In this document: one piece after another, positions 45,431-53,366 of the stretch
How the letters are laid out: every line of letters starts with the position of its first letter
Position numbering within the stretch: position 1 is the first letter of the stretch
Assembly: GCF_022662195.1 (NCBI RefSeq)
Contig: NZ_JAKMCS010000003.1
Coordinates: forward strand, 1-64,000
Reading direction: 5' to 3'
Source of the DNA: Aestuariivivens insulae
Lineage (GTDB): Bacteria; Bacteroidota; Bacteroidia; Flavobacteriales; Flavobacteriaceae
DNA length: 64,000 bases
Translations under genes and position numbers: made by a program
Notes under the pieces: generated by a model
The model's input: only the letters and a program-made list of their open reading frames with translations
Databases searched by the model: none
What the model was told of the DNA's origin: nothing

Positions 45431-48400
45431 ATGACACATTTCAACTTTAAAAAATGGAACACTATCCTAGGCTGGTTTTCTTTTTTAATAGCGCTTATAA
45501 CTTACAGCCTTACTGTTGAACCCACAGTAAGCTTTTGGGATGCAGGGGAATATATATTAACCTCATCGAAACTCCAGGTGGGACACCCTCCAGGAGCTCC
45601 ATTGTTTCAAATGTTAGGCGCCTTTTTCTCATTGTTTACTTTTGGTAATAACGAACTTGTTGGCTGGATGCTGAATATGATGAGCGCTGTAGCTAGTGCC
45701 TTTACCATTCTATTCATGTTTTGGACCATTACCTTATTACTTAAAAAACTGGTTGTTAATAACAGTGATTTAAGCCCACAAAAAGGTATAGCTATTATAG
45801 GGAGCGGTTTAGTTGGCAGTTTGGCTTTTGCCTTCACCGATTCGTTTTGGTTCAATGCTGTAGAAACCGAAGTGTATGCCATGGCTACCTTGATTATGTC
45901 TGTATTATTTTGGCTAGCCCTACGTTGGGAACAAGATATGGATAAGCCCAGAGGCAACAGGTGGCTCGTTTTAATTGCCTTTATTATAGGCCTGTCTTTT
46001 GGTGTTCATTTTATGGGATTATTAACCATTCCTGCTATTGGGTTGATTTATTATTTTAAAAATTACAAAACCATCACCATAAAGAATTTTATTATTGCCA
46101 ATGCCGTGGCCATTGCCATCTTATTATTCATTTTTAAATTATTGGCACCCAATATTCTTAAGTTTTTTAGTGCTTCGGAACTGTTTTTTGTAAACTCCAT
46201 AGGACTTCCTTTTAACTCTGGATCCATTATTGCCGGCATTGTATTGATTGCCATTATCCACTACGCCCTTAAATACACGAGAAAGAAACAATACATTCAC
46301 CTAAACACTGGTGTGTTGTGTTTAACCTTTGTGATTATTGGGTTTTCCACCTGGTTAATGTTACCTATTCGAGCCAATGCCAATGTGGTGATTAATGAAA
46401 ATAATCCGTCGAGTGCTCGAGAGCTATTGGCTTATTATAACCTAGAACAATACCCAGAAACCCATTTGTTTTATGGCCCATTGTTTACCGACCAATTTGC
46501 GTATTTAGATGAAAAAAATCCATTTGTGGACGATAAGCCTAAATACGAAAAAGACGAAGCCAAAGGCGAGTATGTTATCGTAAATGACTATAAAAACGCA
46601 AAGCAAAACTACAACTCAAAGCATGCTGCCATTTTACCGCGTATGTGGAGTCCAGAACATGCCGAAAATTACATGATGTTCTCTGGCTTTTTAGATTTTA
46701 AAGTAAATACGCTTAGTGTACAAAACAGGTACTACAATATGGCTAGAAATGCTGGTGCAAGCGAAGAAGAAGCCAACAATTTTGCATTAAACCAAGTTAT
46801 AGAATATAAATCCCAAATCAATGATTTTAAAAATCAAATAGCACAAGGCCAAGTAGACTATGAAGATTATAACAATTTCCTCAAAAAGGAAAAAAGTTTA
46901 TTAGATATTGAAAAACCCTCTTTGGGCAGCAACATAGCCTACATGTTGGAATACCAATTGGGCTACATGTACTGGCGTTATTTTATGTGGAACTTTGTAG
47001 GGCGACAAGACGATGTTCAAGGGCGCTACGACAACCATGGTAATTGGATAAGCGGGATTAAACCTATAGACGAATGGCATTTGGGATTGTCGCAAGAGAA
47101 CCTCCCCAGTGATGTAAAAGATAACAAAGCTAGAAACACTTATTACTTTTTACCCCTTATCTTAGGGCTTATTGGTTTTTTCTTCCTATTCAATAAGGAC
47201 AAAAAACTGTTTTGGGTCATGCTGGTTTTCTTCCTATTTACAGGATTGGCCATACAGTTTTATACTAACGTCCGCCCATTTGAACCTCGCGAACGGGATT
47301 ATTCGGTAGTTGGTTCGTTTTATGTGTTTGCGCTCTGGATTGGGTTTGGTGTATTTGCTATTTATGACGCATTAAAAAAGCATATTCCCCAAAAAATGGC
47401 CGCCCCTATAATTACAGTTGTATGCTTAGTATTAGTACCTGGCATTTTAGTGGCCAACAACTGGGACGACCACGATCGGTCTGAAAAATATACCGCCAGG
47501 GCCATGGCCAAAAAATACCTGGATTCCTGTGCCGAGAACGCCATTTTATTTACCATTGGCGATAATGACACGTTTGCCCTGTGGTATGCTCAAGAAATTG
47601 AAGGCTATAGAACCGATGTACGCGTGGTAAACACCAGCCTATTCCAAACCGACTGGTATATAGACCAAATGAAGCGCAAAGCATACGAAAGTGATCCAAT
47701 ACCATCACAATTAGAACATAAAAATTACCAATGGGGCACCAACGATGTTGTAATGATTGAAGATGTTGTTAAAGACACCCTAGACATAAAAAAAGCATTA
47801 AATTTTGTGGCAAGTGACAATACAAGAACCAAGTACAGGTATTTGTTACAACAAGAAGGTATTGATCTCTCACAATACCGGAAACAAGATTTAAATGCCA
47901 ACTATTTACCTACCTCATTTTTAAAATTACCAGTAAACAAAGCCAATGCTTTAAAGTATGGCATTGTAATGCAGAAAGATGCCAACAAAATGGTAGACAC
48001 CATTTATCTTAAATTAAGCGGTGGTGCACTTTATAAAAACAGGCTGCTCATGTTGGACATAGTGGCTAATAACGATTGGAAACGTCCAATTTATTTTACT
48101 GGCGGTGCTTTTGGTGACGACGATTACATCTGGATGAAAGACTATTTACAATTAGATGGCATGTGCTACAAATTGGTGCCTATACACACCCCTATAGATC
48201 GTGCCAATCCGTTTGATATGGGACGCGTAGATAGTGACTTAATGTATGAAAAGGTAATACATTGGGATTGGGGCAATAGTGGCAGTCCAGACATATACCA
48301 CGATCCCGAAACCCGTAAAAATTCAATTACCTATCGTAGTAATTTAGCTCGATTGATAGAGCAACTCCTCAATGAAAACAAATTGGATAAAGCCGAAGAA

Positions 48401-48808
48401 ATAGCAGACATAGCCATGAAAAACATGCCGGTAGCTTATTTTGGCTATTACACCCTTTTAGAGCCTTATATTAATGCCTATTATGAAGTAGGCAACAAAG
48501 ACAAGGCCCGTCAATTATTCAAGGATGTGGCTAAAAAATATCAAGAAAACTTGACCTACTACAGCAACTTAAAAGTTGAAAACCAAGAACGTTTATTTGA
48601 AGACATTTATACCGACATACAACGCTATAAAGGCCTTTTAGATGTCTTGGTAAAACACGATCCTGAATTTGCTGACACAGAAGGTGATATTTTCAATAAT
48701 CATTTAAAACTGTTTGATCATTTCTTAGGAGGCGAAGCACCGGAAGAACCAATAACAGATAAAGATTTCCCAACAGATAGTGTACCTATTATAGATTCAA
48801 CAGAATAA
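45431..48808 (+). CDS. DUF2723 membrane protein, probable glycosyltransferase
   Basis: About 1125 aa from ATG 45431; an in-frame TTG at 45395 is a poorer start. The N-terminal half (~1-390) has many membrane helices, and a further group lies around 575-680. The early periplasmic loop holds SFWDAGEYILTSSKLQVGHP, the signature of DUF2723, and the C-terminal third is soluble with helical repeats. The family includes human TMEM260, reported as a protein O-mannosyltransferase, so a lipid-linked sugar transferase acting on exported proteins is plausible. The bacterial substrate is unknown. A polysaccharide deacetylase follows after 3 nt, which suggests a shared envelope role. Confidence 0.85.
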   Translation: MTHFNFKKWNTILGWFSFLIALITYSLTVEPTVSFWDAGEYILTSSKLQVGHPPGAPLFQMLGAFFSLFTFGNNELVGWMLNMMSAVASAFTILFMFWTITLLLKKLVVNNSDLSPQKGIAIIGSGLVGSLAFAFTDSFWFNAVETEVYAMATLIMSVLFWLALRWEQDMDKPRGNRWLVLIAFIIGLSFGVHFMGLLTIPAIGLIYYFKNYKTITIKNFIIANAVAIAILLFIFKLLAPNILKFFSASELFFVNSIGLPFNSGSIIAGIVLIAIIHYALKYTRKKQYIHLNTGVLCLTFVIIGFSTWLMLPIRANANVVINENNPSSARELLAYYNLEQYPETHLFYGPLFTDQFAYLDEKNPFVDDKPKYEKDEAKGEYVIVNDYKNAKQNYNSKHAAILPRMWSPEHAENYMMFSGFLDFKVNTLSVQNRYYNMARNAGASEEEANNFALNQVIEYKSQINDFKNQIAQGQVDYEDYNNFLKKEKSLLDIEKPSLGSNIAYMLEYQLGYMYWRYFMWNFVGRQDDVQGRYDNHGNWISGIKPIDEWHLGLSQENLPSDVKDNKARNTYYFLPLILGLIGFFFLFNKDKKLFWVMLVFFLFTGLAIQFYTNVRPFEPRERDYSVVGSFYVFALWIGFGVFAIYDALKKHIPQKMAAPIITVVCLVLVPGILVANNWDDHDRSEKYTARAMAKKYLDSCAENAILFTIGDNDTFALWYAQEIEGYRTDVRVVNTSLFQTDWYIDQMKRKAYESDPIPSQLEHKNYQWGTNDVVMIEDVVKDTLDIKKALNFVASDNTRTKYRYLLQQEGIDLSQYRKQDLNANYLPTSFLKLPVNKANALKYGIVMQKDANKMVDTIYLKLSGGALYKNRLLMLDIVANNDWKRPIYFTGGAFGDDDYIWMKDYLQLDGMCYKLVPIHTPIDRANPFDMGRVDSDLMYEKVIHWDWGNSGSPDIYHDPETRKNSITYRSNLARLIEQLLNENKLDKAEEIADIAMKNMPVAYFGYYTLLEPYINAYYEVGNKDKARQLFKDVAKKYQENLTYYSNLKVENQERLFEDIYTDIQRYKGLLDVLVKHDPEFADTEGDIFNNHLKLFDHFLGGEAPEEPITDKDFPTDSVPIIDSTE

Positions 48809-48811
48809 AAT

Positions 48812-49483
48812 ATGGGGTTAACACCAGTAAAAACACCTCTTGTAGTAAAAAGGATGTTCCCTAATTATATTTGGGACATCCCTACCACAAGTAAAACCTT
48901 GTATCTTACCTTCGACGATGGCCCTACACCTGGAATTACGGAGTGGGTCCTAAAAACATTAGATAGGTATGAGGCCAAGGCCACTTTCTTTTGCATTGGT
49001 GCCAATATAGAAAAGCATCCCAAAATTTTTCAGTCTATTTTAAAAGCAGGTCATAGCATAGGCAACCATACCCATAACCACCTTAAGGGGTGGAACACTA
49101 AAACCAAAGATTACTTAAGCAATATTGAATTATGTGAAAGGGCTTTGAAAACCCAAGTTCAAGATCCAAGGTTAGGAACTGGAAATAATACGCCTAAAAC
49201 CGTCAATCTATTTCGTCCGCCTTATGGCAAAATAAAACCCATACAAAGTAAAGCTTTACTGGGTTTGGGCTATAAGATTGTAATGTGGGATGTTTTATCC
49301 TTCGATTGGGATAAGACCATTTCAAAAGAAGACTGTTTAAACAACGTTATTTCTAAAGCTACCAATGGCAGCATTATTGTTTTTCACGATAGCATTAAGG
49401 CCGCCCAAAACATGCAATATGCCTTACCTAAGGTGTTGGAACATTTTAGTAAAAAAGGATATGTATTTAAGGCCATTGACTAA
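48812..49483 (+). CDS. Polysaccharide deacetylase (NodB-like)
   Basis: A 223-aa carbohydrate esterase family 4-type protein. Motifs: TFDDGPTPG (D35-D36, base and metal ligand), HSIGNHTHNH (H86 and H90 metal ligands), RPPYGK, and a late FHDS. This set predicts metal-dependent N- or O-deacetylation of a polysaccharide such as peptidoglycan. There is no clear cleavable signal peptide; the N-terminus is short and basic, so location is uncertain. It starts 3 nt after the DUF2723 gene and is convergent with the carbonic anhydrase gene. Confidence 0.9.
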   Translation: MGLTPVKTPLVVKRMFPNYIWDIPTTSKTLYLTFDDGPTPGITEWVLKTLDRYEAKATFFCIGANIEKHPKIFQSILKAGHSIGNHTHNHLKGWNTKTKDYLSNIELCERALKTQVQDPRLGTGNNTPKTVNLFRPPYGKIKPIQSKALLGLGYKIVMWDVLSFDWDKTISKEDCLNNVISKATNGSIIVFHDSIKAAQNMQYALPKVLEHFSKKGYVFKAID

Positions 49484-49600
49484 CCCCTTTCCTGGCCCCA
49501 AACTCCCAACCTTCAACTTCCAGCCTCCAAACTCCAGTTTGCCGTTTCAATCCCATCAATCTCTTTAAGCCAAAGATGAAATTTGTAGTGTATCGATAAA

Positions 49601-50227
49601 TTATTCAAGACGGTAAATTTCCCTTACCTCATCCATGATTTTAGAAAAGTCAATCTTTAAATCAATTAGCTTACCCGAGTGGATATCAAAAACCCAACCA
49701 TGAACTGTAATTCCCCTGCCGCGAAATGCCCTTTGCACTTCTGCTGTCTTCACCACATTAATACACTGTTCCTGTACGTTCAATTCAACTAGCCTTTTAT
49801 AGCGCTCCTCTTCGTCATTAATAGCATTCAACTCTTCCCTATGGGTCCTATATACATCCCTAATATTCCTTAACCAAGGGTTAAGTATTCCCAAATCCTG
49901 CGACCGCATCGCTGCCTTTACCCCACCACAAAAATAATGTCCGCACACCACAACATGCTTTACCTTAAGATGCAGCACAGCATAATCTATTACAGACATG
50001 GCACTCAAGTCGGTATTAGGTACCATATTCGCAATATTTCGATGCACAAATACTTCTCCTGGAGCAACCCCCATTAATTCTTCGGCCGTTACCCTACTAT
50101 CGGAACAACCTATATATAAAATGTCTGGATTTTGTCCTTTTGACAAGTCGCTAAAGTAATTTGAATCTGTACTTAATTTATTTTGAACCCACGCTTTGTT
50201 TCTATCGAAAATGTATTTAATGTCCAT
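49601..50227 (-). CDS. Beta-class carbonic anhydrase
   Basis: A 208-aa zinc enzyme for interconverting carbon dioxide and bicarbonate. Zinc-site residues are C41 (in GCSDSR, with the D43-R45 dyad), H97 and C100 (VCGHYFCGG). HRNIANMV is also typical. No signal peptide, so it is cytoplasmic. Its role is probably bicarbonate supply for carboxylations. Start is ATG at 50227. Confidence 0.96.
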   Translation of the reverse strand: MDIKYIFDRNKAWVQNKLSTDSNYFSDLSKGQNPDILYIGCSDSRVTAEELMGVAPGEVFVHRNIANMVPNTDLSAMSVIDYAVLHLKVKHVVVCGHYFCGGVKAAMRSQDLGILNPWLRNIRDVYRTHREELNAINDEEERYKRLVELNVQEQCINVVKTAEVQRAFRGRGITVHGWVFDIHSGKLIDLKIDFSKIMDEVREIYRLE

Positions 50228-50363
50228 TTGTATTGTCCGTTACGGTAAACTCAATTAATAACTGGTTTCACTTTCTATTGGTTCGCCCATAATAAGCCCC
50301 AATCACTCTTGTAAAACTATTTCTTTCTTAGATTATCTTTGGGTAATGCTTCACCTAAAGGTT

Positions 50364-50660
50364 TTAAACATATTGCTGAATAATACCTATCAAGGTATTG
50401 GCATCCTGCTCGCCACTTTGGCGCCATTTCATTTCCCCATCTTTGTAAATAATTAGTGTAGGTAACCCTTTCACACGAAGGGCTTCGGCGAGTTCTTCGT
50501 TTTTTTCGACATCAATTTTAATTACTTTGGCTTTATCGCCCAGAGCAGCAGCCACATCTCTTAGTACTGCGTGCATCGTAGTGGACTGTTCGTTCCATTC
50601 GGTGTAAAAGTCCAATAACACTGGAACCTCCACATCAATTAGTTCACCAAATTTTGACAT
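50364..50660 (-). CDS. Thioredoxin-fold protein lacking CxxC
   Basis: A 98-aa protein with a full thioredoxin fold: VPVLLDFYTEW, the later VIKIDVEKNEELAEALRVKGLPTLIIYKDG with the cis-proline, and a C-terminal helix. The active-site CGPC is replaced by N23-E24-Q25-S26 after W22, and no other cysteine exists, so it cannot be a redox enzyme of the usual kind. It may bind partners or chaperone proteins. The start is ATG 50660; a TTG further up at 50681 lies inside the predicted -7 box (50686-50679) and is rejected. Confidence 0.88.
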   Translation of the reverse strand: MSKFGELIDVEVPVLLDFYTEWNEQSTTMHAVLRDVAAALGDKAKVIKIDVEKNEELAEALRVKGLPTLIIYKDGEMKWRQSGEQDANTLIGIIQQYV

Positions 50661-51067
50661 AAGTATGTGTTTAATAGTCAAATGTACTTATACAAACCTA
50701 CGTATTTTTTTAATATAATACTGTTTTGGGCCATATAAGTGCGTAAAACCTAATATTTAAGTCTAAATTTAAGAAATTTAGCCACACACACAACAGGGCA
50801 CACAACAAATATAACATTTCCAGATTTTTAAGCTAAATGGCAAGCCTCTTTCCATAGACCATAACTTTTTAGAATGCTAGAAGTTGGAGATTAGAAGGTT
50901 GATGATTATCGAATAATGATTAAAGGTTAACGACAGAGGGTAAAGCCTCTTAATACTTTGTCCCTAATTCTTGGCTCTTGACTCTTGGGCTATTGAGGTA
51001 TTGGTAATTGATTCTTGGTTCTTTACAATCTTACCAATCTCCCTTCAATGCTAATCAATCTTTTCAA
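50661..51067. other. Spacer with word-like repeats, no gene seen
   Basis: A 407-bp gap. Near 50679-50686 it has the -7 box TACATTTG for the thioredoxin-fold gene. The part at about 50880-51060 consists of short words (GATTAAAGGTTAACGA, CTCTTGACTCTTGG) whose complement matches the vocabulary of the array at 1-537. No credible ORF or strong terminator was seen. Confidence 0.65.
50679..50686 (-). promoter_or_regulatory. Candidate -7 box for the thioredoxin-fold gene
   Basis: TACATTTG on the minus strand, 19 nt upstream of the chosen ATG. Its position decides the start. Confidence 0.55.
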
Positions 51068-52306
51068 CTAAGCATTGGCTACGCCCTTTTTAAGTTCTAT
51101 AACCGTAATTTCCGGCCAAATTCCAACACGTCCAGGAAAAGCCAAATAACCAAATCCTCTGTTTACATTAATGTATTGCCCCATTGTATCATTATAAATA
51201 CCAGCCCAATGTTTATACCGCCACTTTACGGGGCTCCATTTAAACCAACCAGGTATTTCAATACCAAACTGCATACCGTGGGTATGACCGCTTAGGGTGA
51301 GATGGTAATGGTAATCGTCTTTAACGACCTGTTGGTCCCAATGCGATGGATCGTGGCTCATCAATATTTTAAAGTCATCTTTATCGATATGTTGGGAAGC
51401 CTTTTTTAAATCACCTGCTTTTTTAAAGCCTCCAGCACCCCAGTTTTCAACACCTATTAAGGCTAACCGTTGGCCGTCCTTTTCCAAATACCTGCTTTCA
51501 TTCAACAACAAATCAAAGCCAATACGCTTTTGCAGCTTTTTTAGGTCTTCTAAATTTTTAGCTTTGGCATCGGCAGATTCCCAGCGTACATAATCACCAT
51601 AATCATGATTACCCAACACCGAAAACAAACCGTCCTTGGCTTTTAACTTACTGAACACCTCTATATAAGGCAATAACTCATCAGACTTGTTATTTACAAA
51701 ATCGCCGGTAAACAAGACCACATCACTGCCTTGCTCATTAATTAAATCGACACCATACTTCACCTTTTCGATATTATCGAAACTCCCAGAATGGATGTCA
51801 CTAATTTGGGTTATGCGGTACCCATCGAAGGCCTCGGGCAAATCTTCAAAATGAAGCGTATAATTCAACACTTTATAATTGTACTTGCCCCTATATATAC
51901 CATACAATATAGAAGCAAACGGCACTGCGGCTAGCCCTAAAGCGATACGGCTAATAAACTGGCGACGGGAAGGAAAATAATTCCCTTTGGCTGTTTCTCC
52001 TTCGGTAAAATAGCGGTAGATTGCTAAAGGCACCCTACAAACATCCTCTCCAAGCATCACTATAAGCAACACCATTTTCGGAATTAAAATAGCTATAAAG
52101 AATCCAAAGGCATAAGCATGGCTATGCGTAAAGCCATCCCTTCTATTAAAGCCATAATAATGCAAAACAAAGTTACCAATTACAAACACCGTAATCACCC
52201 AATACAGAATGTTTAGCCATTGGTTTTTACTTACCGTTCGAAACGCTTGGTAAGCATAAATATCGATAATACTAAAAATGATTATAAAAACAGCCCAACG
52301 CAGCAT
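51068..52306 (-). CDS. Membrane-anchored metallophosphoesterase
   Basis: About 412 aa from ATG 52306. The N-terminal ~150 residues carry several membrane helices and a basic stretch; the rest is a calcineurin-like phosphoesterase of the YkuE/YaeI type. Metal-site motifs are QISDIHSG, FTGDFVNNK, LGNHDYG, MSHDPSHWD and SGHTHGMQ. Relatives act on phospholipid head groups such as UDP-diacylglucosamine or have unknown substrates. A -7 box TATCTTTG at 52328-52321 lies just upstream, so the earlier GTG at 52342 is unlikely to be the start. Confidence 0.9.
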   Translation of the reverse strand: MLRWAVFIIIFSIIDIYAYQAFRTVSKNQWLNILYWVITVFVIGNFVLHYYGFNRRDGFTHSHAYAFGFFIAILIPKMVLLIVMLGEDVCRVPLAIYRYFTEGETAKGNYFPSRRQFISRIALGLAAVPFASILYGIYRGKYNYKVLNYTLHFEDLPEAFDGYRITQISDIHSGSFDNIEKVKYGVDLINEQGSDVVLFTGDFVNNKSDELLPYIEVFSKLKAKDGLFSVLGNHDYGDYVRWESADAKAKNLEDLKKLQKRIGFDLLLNESRYLEKDGQRLALIGVENWGAGGFKKAGDLKKASQHIDKDDFKILMSHDPSHWDQQVVKDDYHYHLTLSGHTHGMQFGIEIPGWFKWSPVKWRYKHWAGIYNDTMGQYINVNRGFGYLAFPGRVGIWPEITVIELKKGVANA

Positions 52307-52320
52307 ACTCTTTTTTAAGT

Positions 52321-52328
52321 CAAAGATA
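52321..52328 (-). promoter_or_regulatory. Candidate -7 box for the metallophosphoesterase
   Basis: TATCTTTG on the minus strand, 15 nt before the ATG, implying a very short leader. The -33 element is unclear. Confidence 0.4.
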
Positions 52329-52471
52329 CAGCATTTAAACACAGTAGTTTAGTGGCTACCTCATTTTAACGATACCTTAAGATTTTGTGTAGAGAAACTA
52401 GAAACTGTAAGAGTGCTCATAGCAAAAAGTCTTAGCGCTACAACTTTAGCGGTTAAACTTTCCCTTCTATT

Positions 52472-53194
52472 TTAAGCAATACCCCTTAAAATATCCTCAA
52501 TGGTTTCTTTACATGAATAAGACCTTATGGTTTCATCAAAGAATTTATCGCTGTTCATGGGTACAGAGGGGTATTCGTTAACCACTTCTATTTTTGAAGC
52601 TGAAACATGAATTTCGGAAAAATCGGCTTGTTTAAATAGCATTGCATTACTCGGTTTTATTCCCCCACCAGGAAGTATCCCTATCGCACCATTTGCCTGT
52701 TCCTTTAATGTTGAAAGTAGAGCAACCCCCTTTTCGGCCGAAGCCTCTTGTCCTGATGTCAAGATTCGATTTACCCCCATATCCTTTAATTGCCGCAAAG
52801 CCTTTGCAGGGTTTGGCACCCAGTCGAAAGCACGATGAAAGGTAAATGGCAAAGGCCTAGAGAGTTCTACCAGGGCTTGGGTTCGCTCCACATCAACAGT
52901 ATTATCGTCATGTAATACCCCAGAAACAATACCGGCACAACCTAAGTCTTTACAGATTTGGATATCTTGCTTTATAATATCGAATTCTTCATTCGTATAA
53001 GTGAAGTTACCACTTCTGGGCCTAACTAAAATAAATACAGGAATCGACAATGCTTCTGTTACCTGCTTAATAAGTCCATAAGACGGAGTTATACCTCCTA
53101 CAGCCAATTCTGAACACAGTTCAATACGATGTGCTCCAGCTTGTTGGGCATTCATAGCCGATTGGTATGAGTTGGCACAAACTTCAAGAATCAT
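52472..53194 (-). CDS. cutC: CutC family protein
   Basis: About 240 aa from ATG 53194, a TIM-barrel protein. Family features: LEVCANSYQSAMNAQQAGAHRIELCSELAVGG at the N-terminus (the first 20 residues alone identify it), LVRPRSGNF, the FHRAFDW motif, ILTSG and GILPGGGI. CutC was linked to copper tolerance in E. coli, but the biochemical role is unsettled. An upstream start at 53251 would add 19 residues unlike the family and is rejected. Confidence 0.93.
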   Translation of the reverse strand: MILEVCANSYQSAMNAQQAGAHRIELCSELAVGGITPSYGLIKQVTEALSIPVFILVRPRSGNFTYTNEEFDIIKQDIQICKDLGCAGIVSGVLHDDNTVDVERTQALVELSRPLPFTFHRAFDWVPNPAKALRQLKDMGVNRILTSGQEASAEKGVALLSTLKEQANGAIGILPGGGIKPSNAMLFKQADFSEIHVSASKIEVVNEYPSVPMNSDKFFDETIRSYSCKETIEDILRGIA

Positions 53195-53270
53195 AATGCT
53201 TATACTTTTTGGTTCTAAATTTAGAATGCCAAATTCCGAATTATAAACCACAAATCAAAAATAGTTTTTG

Positions 53271-53278
53271 TAGTTTTG
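53271..53278 (+). promoter_or_regulatory. Candidate -7 box for polA
   Basis: TAGTTTTG fits TAnnTTTG, 88 nt upstream of the polA ATG. The -33 element is unclear. Confidence 0.4.
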
Positions 53279-53366
53279 GTTGTCTTGTCTGTTCAAGCGC
53301 AATCAAGAACTATCTTTACTGTGCATGAAGAGACAGTCTGTTTCAATTTAAAATCCTTAGAACACC

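Noticed and set aside
49484-49600. Terminator between the deacetylase and carbonic anhydrase genes
   Set aside because: Only pyrimidine-rich word-like sequence is seen; no stem with a T-run.
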